Positions 23,364 to 32,671 of a stretch of DNA of 38,207 nucleotides are shown in pieces. The stretch lies in the NCBI GenBank assembly GCA_009695275.1, contig SIBF01000019.1:1-38207 (forward strand), given 5' to 3'. Below the pieces are notes generated by a model. It was not told the DNA's origin. It worked only from the letters and a program-made list of their open reading frames with translations, and made no database searches. The translations under genes were made by a program, and so were the position numbers. The DNA is from Pedosphaera sp. (GTDB taxonomy: Bacteria; Verrucomicrobiota; Verrucomicrobiia; Limisphaerales; F1-12-MAGs170). Within the stretch, counting starts at the first letter, position 1, and the number at the start of each line of letters is the position of its first letter.

Positions 23364-24851
23364 ATGAGCCATTTTTCTCCACTCATTGATGGCAGCATCG
23401 TCGGGCTTTACCTGCTCGTCACCATGTTCGCCGGGGTGGCGATGCGCAAATACGTCGGGCGTGTCGAACACTTCCTTGTCGCTGGCCGCGAAATGAACGT
23501 GTATCTCGGCATCGCTTCTCTCGCCGCAACCGAGTTTGGAATTGTGACCTGCATGTACACGGCGCAGAGCGGTTATGAGAAGGGCTTTGCAGGCGCGATC
23601 CCCGGCATGTGCCAGGCAGTCGCCATGTTCGTCATTGGCGTGACCGGCTTCTGCATCAAGCCGCTTCGAGAGTCCGGTGTGATGACGATTCCCGAACTCT
23701 TCGAGAACCGATTTGGCCCGCGCGTTCGATGGGCCGCCGGCGTCGTGATCGTGTTGGGTGGTCTGCTCAACATGGGCGTGTTCCTCCGCGTGGGGGGCGA
23801 GTTTCTCACCATCGTCTGCGGCTTCGACGTCAAGTATCTGGAAATCACGATGACGGTGTTGCTCGTCGGCGTGGCGACTTACACGATTCTCGGCGGGATG
23901 CTCTCGGTGCTGGTCACAGACTTCCTTCAATTCGTCGTCATGAGCGCCGGCCTCATCATCGTTACGATCCTGATCCTGGTGAATGTAGGTTGGGACAAAC
24001 TCGTGCAAGCGGTGCAAACCCATCATGGCGCGGGCGGCTTCAATCCGTTCGTCAACCCGACCATGGGCTGGCCTTACGTGCTGTTCAACATCCTGCTCAA
24101 CAGCGCCGCCTGCCTGACCTGGCAGGCTGTAATCGCGCGCATTCTTGCCTCGAAGGACGCACAAACTGGCGGACGAGTTTTCAAGGGCACTGCGTTCTTC
24201 TTCGTGTGCCGCTTCATGATCCCGGGAATCTGGGGCATCGCAGCACTGGCGACACTTGGCCCGGCTGTGGCCGGTGAGAATTCTCTCCATGCGATGCCGA
24301 AGTTTCTGAGCACGTTTCTCCCCGTCGGTGTGATGGGTGTCATGGTGGCTGCCATGCTCGCCGCCGACATGAGCACGGATTCTTCTTACATGCTCTCATG
24401 GGCCAGCGTGATCTATAACGACATCCTCGCACCATTCCGAAAAGGCTGGAGCGAGAAGAAAGGGCTGCTCATCAATCGCGCCATCGTCGCGCTGATTGGC
24501 GTGTTTCTTCTTTTCTACGGGCTCTGGTACCCGCTCAAGGGCGATCTCTGGACTTATCTCGGAGTCACGGGGACGATTTACCTTTCGAGCATGACGACGC
24601 TGGTGATCGCATGCTGTTACTGGAAACGGGCGAACAACTGGGGTGCGGGTGCCGCGATCTTTTTCGGCGCGGCAGTGCCGATCGCTTACCTCGTGATGGA
24701 GCAATTGCCCGCCACCGCGCCGCTGACCAGGCAGATTGGTCCGTACTATTCGGGCATCGCGACTTATGTGCTGGTCGCGCTGGCGATGGTGATTGGTTCG
24801 CTCCTCAAACCTGCCCCGGCCAAAGGCGCCGCCGAAAACCGAAGACGCTGA
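23364..24851 (+). CDS. Sodium:solute symporter (SSS family)
   Basis: A 495-residue membrane protein with about 13 hydrophobic helices, starting MSHFSPLIDGSIVGLYLLVT. The SSS-family pattern is visible in 'YxGRVEHFLVAGREM', AATEFGIVTCMYTAQSGYEKG, TYTILGGMLSVLVTDFLQF and AAMLAADMSTDSSYMLSWAS. Such transporters take up sugars, amino acids or organic acids with Na+. The substrate cannot be read from sequence. The ATG at 23364 is chosen because the family starts there; the frame upstream overlaps the divergent DUF1549 gene and is not coding. The close divergence (69 nt) suggests coregulation with the DUF1549/DUF1501 unit. Confidence 0.93.
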   Translation: MSHFSPLIDGSIVGLYLLVTMFAGVAMRKYVGRVEHFLVAGREMNVYLGIASLAATEFGIVTCMYTAQSGYEKGFAGAIPGMCQAVAMFVIGVTGFCIKPLRESGVMTIPELFENRFGPRVRWAAGVVIVLGGLLNMGVFLRVGGEFLTIVCGFDVKYLEITMTVLLVGVATYTILGGMLSVLVTDFLQFVVMSAGLIIVTILILVNVGWDKLVQAVQTHHGAGGFNPFVNPTMGWPYVLFNILLNSAACLTWQAVIARILASKDAQTGGRVFKGTAFFFVCRFMIPGIWGIAALATLGPAVAGENSLHAMPKFLSTFLPVGVMGVMVAAMLAADMSTDSSYMLSWASVIYNDILAPFRKGWSEKKGLLINRAIVALIGVFLLFYGLWYPLKGDLWTYLGVTGTIYLSSMTTLVIACCYWKRANNWGAGAAIFFGAAVPIAYLVMEQLPATAPLTRQIGPYYSGIATYVLVALAMVIGSLLKPAPAKGAAENRRR

Positions 24852-24866
24852 ACGGAGAATACCTTG

Positions 24867-25010
24867 ATGAAAGAACACTGGTTTTGGTGGTGCGTGATGC
24901 TCGCGGTCCTGGTCTGGTATTCGACCGTGACTGTTTACATCGCTGTGCGCGGGGCGAAAGACATCAAAGGGATGCTGGGACGATTGAAGAACCGCGATGA
25001 TTTGGATTGA
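24867..25010 (+). CDS. Small (47-residue) single-span membrane protein downstream of the symporter
   Basis: An ATG at 24867, preceded by CGGAG at a 9-nt spacing, opens a 47-residue frame: MKEHWFWWCVMLAVLVWYST begins it, giving one transmembrane helix, and a basic cytoplasmic tail (RGAKDIKGMLGRLKNRDD) follows. It begins 15 nt behind the symporter stop. Small single-span partners are known next to several SSS transporters, so an accessory-subunit role is a reasonable inference. Its end overlaps the next frame by 14 nt. Confidence 0.7.
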   Translation: MKEHWFWWCVMLAVLVWYSTVTVYIAVRGAKDIKGMLGRLKNRDDLD

Positions 25011-25692
25011 AGCCGTTTCAATCGATTCATGGCTTCAGCCTCCGGGTCACCTGCGAATCAGACGCAATGAGTTTGCATCGAACCACGCTTCCCCGGCCGA
25101 CGGACAGGATAATCCAGCGCCCAAGGTGTTGAAGCAGATGATCGGCCCAAGAATCAAACTGCTATTGGACGCGACCAACAAGGTGGAGAAGATCGAGGGC
25201 TACAATGAGTTCACGGAGCAGGCCATCGCAAATGTCGCGCCGTGGGCGAAATGGATTCTGAGACAAATGTGTGGCGAGGATTTCCTGCGACAGGTCGTCG
25301 ATTTCAGCAATTTGCTGCCAAAAAACGTGCAACAAGGGCACGTCATCCCCTCGGAAACAGAACTGCACTTTGGCGGCGATAAGGCGCGCTTCGGCCTCAA
25401 CTCGACCTTCACCGGTTGGGAATCCAAAGACGGCGCCCGCTGCGTGAGACTTGACTTCTCCGGTCCGGTCATTCCCCGTGTGGCACCTCCTGACTCGGGC
25501 GGAGATTGGCCCATGAAAGCCGCCAGGACCGCGGGTAAAATCTGGTTTGATCCACGCTTGGGCGCGGTGGTGGAGGCTCAACTTGAGCAACGCCTCTACA
25601 GTGATCCCCCCACTTCAGCCGAACAGGGGTCCAACGAAACTTCCCTCCAAACAACACTCAAGCTCGTCGCAGTGGACAAAGCGCGACCATGA
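24997..25692 (+). CDS. DUF6263-like protein lacking its N-terminus
   Basis: A 231-residue frame whose body (LLLDATNKVEKIEGYNEFTE, QMCGEDFLRQVVDFSNLLPK, STFTGWESKDGARCVRLDF) matches the C-terminal two thirds of a secreted protein family I recognise as DUF6263-like. Full-length members carry a signal peptide and a further N-terminal beta domain; here the first ~45 residues are unrelated and no signal is present. The start lies inside the end of the small membrane-protein gene, so translation by coupling is possible, but a 5'-deleted pseudogene is equally likely. Function of the family is unknown. Confidence 0.5.
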   Translation: MIWIEAVSIDSWLQPPGHLRIRRNEFASNHASPADGQDNPAPKVLKQMIGPRIKLLLDATNKVEKIEGYNEFTEQAIANVAPWAKWILRQMCGEDFLRQVVDFSNLLPKNVQQGHVIPSETELHFGGDKARFGLNSTFTGWESKDGARCVRLDFSGPVIPRVAPPDSGGDWPMKAARTAGKIWFDPRLGAVVEAQLEQRLYSDPPTSAEQGSNETSLQTTLKLVAVDKARP

Positions 25693-25784
25693 TGACGGTA
25701 GATGGTCCAGACTTTCACTCTTTGTTTCAAAGGATCTTGGAACGAACATTTGAAAAACTTTCAGCCATGGCCCAAGGTGCGCGC

Positions 25785-26306
25785 ATGAATTGTTTCATTG
25801 GATTCGTAGCCGCACTGGTCATTTGGACGGCGGGTTGCGGGAAGGATTCCGGTCAAGCGACAAAAGCCGTCGCGCCGCAAGCCGTGGAAGCTCCCAAGGG
25901 CCGTCCTCAACCGCGATTGGCGACCATCAAACTCTGGCTTGGGCCGAAGGAGATCACGGCGGAGAAGGCGCTGGCCGAGGATGAGATTCGGACTGGGATG
26001 ATGTTTCGCACGGAGATGGCGGAACACGAAGGCATGCTCTTCGCGTTCGGAGGGCCGATGAAGGCATCTTTCTGGATGCGGAATACGCTGATTCCAATGA
26101 CTTGCGCCTACATTGATCCGGATGGTGTCATTCTCGAAATCCGCGACATGAAACCGCTCGACGAAACACCCATCGAAGCTGCCACGGACCGCGTCCAGTT
26201 TGTGCTCGAGATGAAGCAAGGCTGGTTCGAACGCAACAAGGTGACGGTGGGAATGACGGTGGCTACCGAGCGTGGGAGTCTCCGCGAGACGGACCTGAGA
26301 GAGTAG
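25785..26306 (+). CDS. DUF192 lipoprotein
   Basis: A 173-residue protein starting MNCFIGFVAALVIWTAGCGK, a lipoprotein-type signal with Cys19 as probable lipidation site. The mature part is a DUF192 domain: LWLGPKEITAEKALAEDEIR, TGMMFRTEMAEHEGMLFAF, SFWMRNTLIPMTCAYIDPDG and FVLEMKQGWFERNKVTVG. DUF192 proteins are small beta-barrel-like proteins of unknown function, often secreted. The open frame extends upstream to 25689, but the ATG at 25785 gives the signal peptide. It converges with the giant surface-protein gene. Confidence 0.87.
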   Translation: MNCFIGFVAALVIWTAGCGKDSGQATKAVAPQAVEAPKGRPQPRLATIKLWLGPKEITAEKALAEDEIRTGMMFRTEMAEHEGMLFAFGGPMKASFWMRNTLIPMTCAYIDPDGVILEIRDMKPLDETPIEAATDRVQFVLEMKQGWFERNKVTVGMTVATERGSLRETDLRE

Positions 26307-26392
26307 CAACCACGCTCATGCTCTGAATCCTTTTCTCCACGAGATTACGATTAAGATCACGAGTAAGAATCGGATTCTGCCGTTTCCTTCCA

Positions 26393-29300
26393 CTATTGAA
26401 CTCGCACTCGATAGAAACGATGGCTGGTGCCGACGACACCCGGGATCACAAGTTCCACGGAATCTGTCACGGGTGTTTGAGTGGACTGCTGGCTCCAGTT
26501 CTGGAGGTCGGTTGATTCCTGGATGATCAGTGCCCGGCCACGCGCGCCCTCGATAAGAAACTTCAGAGCCTGATCATTGGCCCGAATCCCGGCTTCCTTG
26601 AGCGTGATGGGGCCAGATGAAACTGGTGGTGTTGGTGGTGTGAGGAGGTAATTCACTTGAGCCAGACCCGTTGCTCCATCACGTCCATCAACAGCGATGT
26701 AATAGATCGTATTCTTGGTCGCGGTGAATGAAACGCTGCCATCGAGACTGCATGTCACGGACACGAGGGTTTCGAAGTCCGTGCCGGATCCTGTATAAAC
26801 CGCGATTACCGCGGCAAAATTGCTGCCGCTTGTGTTCATCGCCAGCGTGCCATCCGCGTCAGCCTGGTAGGCGAACCATTGGGACGCGCCGCCGACATTG
26901 CCGCAATGAAGCGGCTCGCCCAATTCGCTCTGAGCCCCGACCGTGCTGAAAATCTGAGTCCCCGAGAAGCCGCGCGCGGGCGCATTCTGTTCACCGATCC
27001 ACGGCGGGCTCCTCAGCGAGGACAGACCGGCTCGCGGGTTGCCAGTGTCGAGAGTGGAGGCGTCGAGGAACTTGTCGAGCGCCGTGACGCCGTTGCGAGC
27101 GTTTGTCGGATCGCTCGCAATCTGGACGAGCGCCGCGTCAGAAGTGATGGTGCGCCCGGCGAAAGAGACCTGGAGCACGTAGCTGCCGATCTGCTGAGTG
27201 GTAACATTCGCAAGTGTCAACGCGGTTTGCGTTTCGGAGTTGACAGGCGCTCCGTTGACAAACCATTGGAAGGTCATTCCGACGGGACCAGTAACGTCCG
27301 CCTTGAGCGTCACTGTCTGGCCGGCGATTGCGATCTGACTGAGAGGCTGAGTGACGATACGCGGGAGCGAGTCGGGCGTTGCGCTGAATGTCCATGTCAG
27401 TGCGATCTCACCACTCGCGCCGCCCCGGCCATCAACTGCGATGGCGTACTCAACGCCTTGGATGGCGTTGAAACTGATGGCGCTGGTGTAGAAGCTTCCC
27501 TGGTCATCATCGCTGGCTACCTCAGTCAAGCTGTTGACAGCGGTGCCGGTGTAAGCGGCCAGAAGTGTGTCGAACACGCTGCCGAGCGTGCTGAAAGTAA
27601 CCAGGCCAGTTGCGGGCGCACGCCATCCGATCCACACGGAGGTTCGGCCCGGTTTGCCGTCGTGGAATGGTTCGCCGGTTTCCCGCGTCGCACCGGAGTT
27701 CTTTCCCAAACGCGATCCGGACGCATCAGTCAGGACTGTTCGGGCGGCAAAGGCATCGCTCATCGCAAGCAGCGGCAATTTCGGAAGCACTTTCACGATG
27801 CGAGTCTGAGTGACTCCGGAATCGTTGACTGTCGTCACGGTATAAGCGCCGGCAAAGGAGAGATCAAACGCAGGAGTTCCAAGGATGGATTGGTCCGCGC
27901 CGGGCACCTTCGCGCCATTGCGCCGCCATTGATACTTCGGCGTGGTGGCGCTGTTGATGCCGACTCCAAGATTGATCGGCTTGCCCAGATCCGCGTCTTG
28001 ATCGGTGGGCTGAGACGTGACCTGTGGCGGATCCTTTGCTGCAGGCAGCGCGGCGATGGCAAGCCGGACGTCCGCGTCGCCATATAGCGTTTGCAAGCCG
28101 GCAATCTGTGAAACGGTGGTTCCAAATGTTCCGGCGACGGCGGCAGCCGAAAGTATCGTGAAGAAATTCCCTGGCCGCGGAACGTAGCCGTCGATTGATC
28201 TGACCTGAAGCAGCCCGCCAAGCGTCGCGATGCCGGTGATGTTCAGCGTGTCGAAACGGCCGGATGCCAAACCGGCGAGGTCGATTACGAGCACGCCGCC
28301 CGCAGTTTGTGTGTAATTCCCTTCGATGAGGAACGTGCCAATGGGAGTGCCGGGAACGATCGAAGCGTCAGACTGAACGTTGCCACGAATCGTTCCGGAG
28401 CCGGTCAACGAGCCGCCTTGGAAGTCAGCGACGGGCGCGATCAGCGCGGTGCCTGAAAGCAATGTCGTGCCAGAGAGCTGGGTCAGACGCGGAAAGTTCA
28501 GGATGCCGCCTTGCACTTCCAGCCGGCCCTGGTTGATCAACGCAGCACCAATTTTCAACTCACCAGTATCCGGACCTTTCACGATGGCGCCGCCGACACG
28601 GTTGATGAAACTAAAGTCGCCCTGTACGTCGATGAGACTGGTTGGCAGGCCAACGAGTTGAATCAATCCATTCTTCTGGTTCTCGATGGCAGCTCCGCTG
28701 CCGACAACCAAAGGCACACCTGCCTCCCACTTGATCGTGCCGCGATTGAACAATTTCCACGCATTGAGCCCGGCACCGGACGCAAGGTTCATGACAAGCG
28801 TTGCGCCCTCATCAATGTCCAACAGACCAGGGCCTCCGCCAGCGCCTAAAAACTGGGTTCCATCGAAGGTGGCAGTGGTCCATCGGAACTGTGCTCCCGC
28901 AGGCGCGCGCAAAGTTCCGGGACCGGTGATCTGTCCGGTCAGTTCGACTCGCGGTGCGGGAATCACTGCGCCTGCTTCCAGGTTCACCGCGCCGACGCGG
29001 GCGAGACCTTCCCCGGTGAATCGTGCCCCGTTACCGAGCCGTGATCCGCCGCTGATGGAGAGAATCGCTGCTTTGAGGATTTGAATTTCTCCCGTGATGC
29101 GATCCGCGCTGGTGCCGGCTTTGAAAGTGCCTCCTTCAATACGGACCAGTCCGGCATTGATCAGGGGCGCATCGAACTGGAGCAAGTCCGCGTCCGGCCC
29201 CTTGATGATCGTCGCTCCATCGCGATTGAAGAAGCCAAGCGAGTCTGAAACTTTGAAGAGACTCGCAGCCATACCGCGCAGTCGCACCACCCCACCCGCC

Positions 29301-32300
29301 AGATTGTCGATCGATGAATTATTTAGCAGCGCCATTGTGCCTGCCGAATTCCAGTCGATGGTTCCCTGATTCATGATCTGCGCTGCCGTCAGCGAAGCCG
29401 TGCCAGAGTCGGGTATCTGAACATTGAGAGTTCCGCCCGCATCGACACGGAGAGTGCCGGTGCCCGGCAGTGAGGCAGCCGCTGTTCCGCCAAAACTTCC
29501 CGTGGTCCAATTCAGATCCGCTCCGGTTGGAACTCTGAGAGTCCCGGTGCCGGTGATGAGATCCAATAACTCGCCGTGCTGGAGAGGTACATCAGCTCCG
29601 GGGCCGAGGATGAGACTTCCGAACCGGGTCATTCCTGGTCCGGTGAATTTTGCCCCCTTCGACAACTGGGCACCGTTACCGATATTGAGCGTAGCACCCG
29701 CTAAGGTTTGAAACTCTCCTGTGGAGCGATCGCTCCCTGTGCCAACAGAGAAAGCGCCGCCCTCCACACGGACAAGACCGTCGTTTAGGAGCGTTCCGCC
29801 GAAGGTTAGTGGCGCGGCATTGGGAATTCTTGCGATCACCGCGCCGAGCCGGTTGATAAAGGTGAACTCTCCGTTTTGTGCGAACACTCTGGTGGCAGTT
29901 CCTTGCAGCCGCACTAGGCCGCCTTGTTGGTTGTCGATGCTTGCCTTGTCAGCGGCGGCGAGCGGTGTCGATGCGCTCCAGAGGATCACGCCGGAGTTGG
30001 TGATCTTCCAACCGAACAAGCTGGACGTGCTGGAGAGGATCATTTCCAGCGTGGCCCCGGATTCGATCGTGAGCAGACCAGCAGCCTGGAAACTGCCAGT
30101 CGTCCATGACATCGTGCCGCCCGATGGAAGGCGGATCTGGCCTGGACCGCTGACGAGGCCGACCACTTCAGCCCGCTGAACGGTGACCACTGCGGTGGCG
30201 GCGACAGTGACGTTGCCAAACCGCACGAGACCCGCGCCTGTAAATGAAGCTCCGTTGTTCAAGAGCGTTCCTCCACCGATGTCCAGCGTCGCACCTGCGA
30301 GGATGTTGAATCCACCGCTCGCCCGATCAGCACTCGATCCGGTCCCCAGCGTGCCGCCTTCGACGCGGACCGTGCCTTCATTGATCAATGGCGAATTGAA
30401 TTGGAGCGTCTTTGTATCAGGCCCTTTGATGAGAGTGGCTGAAGCACTGTTGAAGAAGACAAAGGTGTTCGGCAGCCCTGAAGTTAATGTCTCGCTGAGG
30501 TCGAAAGGTTGCGAAGACATTCCACGCATCTTGAACGTGCCGCCGGACGAATTCTCAATGTTTGCACCCCGGCCGGCCACGAGCGTGTTGTCCGTATCCC
30601 AATTGACCGAGCCTTGATTGCGCAACCTCCATCCGAAGAGCCGTCCCGGCGCGGCGAACTTGACGTTGATCGTGCCGGCAGCCTCAACATCGATTGTGCC
30701 GGTCTGAGTTGTCGGGCCGGCTTCTTGAGATAGTCCACCTCCGTCGAATCCTCCGAATGACCAGTTGAGTTCGGCACCGTTCCTGACGCGAATCGTTCCA
30801 ACACCAGTGATAATGCCCCCAGAAAGATTCAATTCCCGGACGCTGCGTTCGTCATCCACCCGGACCACGCCGTTAGGGATGAAAGCCCGGTCCTGCGGCC
30901 CCGGGATACCGGCCGGTGTCCAGCTCTGCGGATCGGACCAATCGCCGAATTCGGCGATCCAGGTGTAGTCCGTCGGCACGGCGCTGTTGACCACAAGGGT
31001 GAAATCTTTTGTGGCGCTCTTGCCGATGGTATCCGTCACGCGCGCGGTGAAGCTGCTGGCTTCGGGCGCGGTCGTGAGGCCTTGAATCTTGCCCTCCTTC
31101 GACAATGTGAAGCCATCGGGGAGCCTGCCGCTGACGAGGTCGAATGTGTACGGGGGAGCTCCTCCATTGGCGACGAGTGGCTGAACGTAAAGCTGGCCGG
31201 TGGAAGCCGGTGGAAGCGCCGACGGAGTGCCGAACTCCACCGGGGCGGACGAACCGGGCTGGCAAGGCACCGGGAGCGCGCTTGATCGCAGCGTTTGAAT
31301 CTCTGCCGCCGTGAGCGCTCGATTGTAAATCGCCAGCTCATCAATGATGCCGTTCCAAGTGCGGGAAAGCCCCTGCGCCCGGATCGATGCGGGATTGTTC
31401 CCGATCGACCACGGCTCGGTTGTGCTAAAGATGAGCTGACTGGTGGACGCCAGGAACGCTTCCTCGACTCCATCCACGTAAAGCCGGAAGCCCTGGCCAT
31501 CGAATGTTCCCGCGACGTGGTGGGCCTTTCCAACAGGGAAGACATTCGCGGAAGCGATGACATTCTTCGAGGCATCACCGCAGAGCATGACGAATCGTTC
31601 GTCCGATACGCGCCACCCGATGCTGTATCCGAAGCCCGAAGTAAACATCTTGGCGATGATTGTATTTTCAAGATTATCCTTCTGCGGGCCCGCACCATCG
31701 GGCCGGGCGAAAGCAGCGAGCGTGAAATTCTGGTTCGCGAGGTCCAGAGCTGGAGGGATTTCAATGTATCCAGTCGCGCCCGCCTGGGCGAACGAGATTC
31801 CCGCACCGTAGGGAGTCGCCGCGAAGGAGACGCCACTTGAATCCGACGGGTTATGAGCACCTGCACTGTCATTGATTGAATTGTCGAAGCGGTAGGCTGC
31901 CACCATTCCCGCCGCGAGCGGATCGCACGGGCATTTTCCGGCAGCGCCGGCTAGGGCGATCTTGTTGAACTCATCCGGACCCAGCGCGCGCTGGTAAATG
32001 CTTAACTCATCAATCTGCCCGTCCATCTCGAAGCCTCCTCCTGCCCGGCTGCCAATGCGTAGCGGGCCGGGAACGTCGTTCACGGGCGTCGTGTCAAACT
32101 GATCCACCCCGAATTGCGCGCCATCGACGTAGAGGCGGACGACACTTTGCGAGCGTGCGATGCCGATGTGGTACCAACGGTTCGCCGCCGGTGCCCACTC
32201 AGACTGCGCGGGATTGATCGCCGAGCCGTAAGCGAACCAAAGCAGGAAGCCTCCCGTGGCTGGACTAGATCGAAGGCCGAATTCCCAACCGCCCGGCTCC

Positions 32301-32671
32301 GTGCCCCTTTGGCGATGAATGAACGTCGAGGGTTTGACCTTGTTCCATTTCACCCACAGCTCGATCGAGAAATCGCTCGGACCGAAGTTCCACATCGGAG
32401 CATCCGGCACCGAGATGAAATCATCCACGCCATCGAAGAGAAACCCCAGGCCGGCTTCCCCCGGCGCGAAACTGGCGCCGTTATTGAGCTTGCCGGAGTG
32501 CAGGCCCAGCGTGTCATCCGCGTTCCCCTCGGCGCGCCACCAGGCGATCATGCCGCCGGGCGGGAATTGGCAGGGGACGCCTCCGGTGCCCTGCGCCAGC
32601 ACCGATGCCGAGACCAGCATCGGTAGCAAGATGAGAAGAGCGCGGACAGAAATTCGAGCAATGCGCGACAT
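26393..32671 (-). CDS. Giant secreted LamG / beta-repeat surface protein
   Basis: A ~2092-residue protein. From the N-terminus: signal peptide (ALLILLPMLVSASVLAQG), LamG-like domain 1 (about 38-245, VDDFISVPDAP, IDELSIYQRAL), LamG-like domain 2 (about 255-470, IDELAIYNRAL), a putative-Ig (He_PIG-like) domain (about 480-565), four tandem ~200-residue repeats rich in 'NxGTxxxEGGT' motifs that probably form a beta-helix (about 620-1450), an autotransporter-repeat-like end, Ig-like domains alternating with two PPC-like domains (VFDTLLAAYTGTAVNSLTEV, NFAAVIAVYTGSGTDFETLV), and a C-terminal module (LIIQESTDLQNWSQQ ... HRFYRVRVQ). LamG domains suggest polysaccharide or matrix binding. The ATG at 32671 is chosen for the signal peptide. 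Confidence 0.88.
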   Translation of the reverse strand: MSRIARISVRALLILLPMLVSASVLAQGTGGVPCQFPPGGMIAWWRAEGNADDTLGLHSGKLNNGASFAPGEAGLGFLFDGVDDFISVPDAPMWNFGPSDFSIELWVKWNKVKPSTFIHRQRGTEPGGWEFGLRSSPATGGFLLWFAYGSAINPAQSEWAPAANRWYHIGIARSQSVVRLYVDGAQFGVDQFDTTPVNDVPGPLRIGSRAGGGFEMDGQIDELSIYQRALGPDEFNKIALAGAAGKCPCDPLAAGMVAAYRFDNSINDSAGAHNPSDSSGVSFAATPYGAGISFAQAGATGYIEIPPALDLANQNFTLAAFARPDGAGPQKDNLENTIIAKMFTSGFGYSIGWRVSDERFVMLCGDASKNVIASANVFPVGKAHHVAGTFDGQGFRLYVDGVEEAFLASTSQLIFSTTEPWSIGNNPASIRAQGLSRTWNGIIDELAIYNRALTAAEIQTLRSSALPVPCQPGSSAPVEFGTPSALPPASTGQLYVQPLVANGGAPPYTFDLVSGRLPDGFTLSKEGKIQGLTTAPEASSFTARVTDTIGKSATKDFTLVVNSAVPTDYTWIAEFGDWSDPQSWTPAGIPGPQDRAFIPNGVVRVDDERSVRELNLSGGIITGVGTIRVRNGAELNWSFGGFDGGGLSQEAGPTTQTGTIDVEAAGTINVKFAAPGRLFGWRLRNQGSVNWDTDNTLVAGRGANIENSSGGTFKMRGMSSQPFDLSETLTSGLPNTFVFFNSASATLIKGPDTKTLQFNSPLINEGTVRVEGGTLGTGSSADRASGGFNILAGATLDIGGGTLLNNGASFTGAGLVRFGNVTVAATAVVTVQRAEVVGLVSGPGQIRLPSGGTMSWTTGSFQAAGLLTIESGATLEMILSSTSSLFGWKITNSGVILWSASTPLAAADKASIDNQQGGLVRLQGTATRVFAQNGEFTFINRLGAVIARIPNAAPLTFGGTLLNDGLVRVEGGAFSVGTGSDRSTGEFQTLAGATLNIGNGAQLSKGAKFTGPGMTRFGSLILGPGADVPLQHGELLDLITGTGTLRVPTGADLNWTTGSFGGTAAASLPGTGTLRVDAGGTLNVQIPDSGTASLTAAQIMNQGTIDWNSAGTMALLNNSSIDNLAGGVVRLRGMAASLFKVSDSLGFFNRDGATIIKGPDADLLQFDAPLINAGLVRIEGGTFKAGTSADRITGEIQILKAAILSISGGSRLGNGARFTGEGLARVGAVNLEAGAVIPAPRVELTGQITGPGTLRAPAGAQFRWTTATFDGTQFLGAGGGPGLLDIDEGATLVMNLASGAGLNAWKLFNRGTIKWEAGVPLVVGSGAAIENQKNGLIQLVGLPTSLIDVQGDFSFINRVGGAIVKGPDTGELKIGAALINQGRLEVQGGILNFPRLTQLSGTTLLSGTALIAPVADFQGGSLTGSGTIRGNVQSDASIVPGTPIGTFLIEGNYTQTAGGVLVIDLAGLASGRFDTLNITGIATLGGLLQVRSIDGYVPRPGNFFTILSAAAVAGTFGTTVSQIAGLQTLYGDADVRLAIAALPAAKDPPQVTSQPTDQDADLGKPINLGVGINSATTPKYQWRRNGAKVPGADQSILGTPAFDLSFAGAYTVTTVNDSGVTQTRIVKVLPKLPLLAMSDAFAARTVLTDASGSRLGKNSGATRETGEPFHDGKPGRTSVWIGWRAPATGLVTFSTLGSVFDTLLAAYTGTAVNSLTEVASDDDQGSFYTSAISFNAIQGVEYAIAVDGRGGASGEIALTWTFSATPDSLPRIVTQPLSQIAIAGQTVTLKADVTGPVGMTFQWFVNGAPVNSETQTALTLANVTTQQIGSYVLQVSFAGRTITSDAALVQIASDPTNARNGVTALDKFLDASTLDTGNPRAGLSSLRSPPWIGEQNAPARGFSGTQIFSTVGAQSELGEPLHCGNVGGASQWFAYQADADGTLAMNTSGSNFAAVIAVYTGSGTDFETLVSVTCSLDGSVSFTATKNTIYYIAVDGRDGATGLAQVNYLLTPPTPPVSSGPITLKEAGIRANDQALKFLIEGARGRALIIQESTDLQNWSQQSTQTPVTDSVELVIPGVVGTSHRFYRVRVQ
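28290..30800 (-). repeat. Four tandem ~600-660 bp coding repeats in the giant surface protein
   Basis: Repeat units start (minus strand) near 30800, 30140, 29545 and 28920 with IRVRNGAELNW, IRLPSGGTMSW, LRVPTGADLNW and LRAPAGAQFRW. Each continues with a W..F/FxNRxGA..IKGPD block and closes with 'GGT...ADRxxGExQxLxxAxLxIxxGxxLxxGAxFTGxGxxR'. The last unit runs into an autotransporter-like segment. DNA identity is moderate, so these are old duplications. Confidence 0.75.

Noticed and set aside
23349-24290. A 313-codon minus-strand open frame rich in His, Asp and Glu
   Set aside because: It is the antisense shadow of the symporter gene.
26307-26392. Possible bidirectional terminator between the DUF192 and giant-protein genes
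   Set aside because: Only a weak AGAATC/GATTCT palindrome without T-runs on either side; not enough to call.
26879-28087. A 402-codon plus-strand open frame
   Set aside because: It is antisense to the giant surface protein and shows no recognisable sequence.
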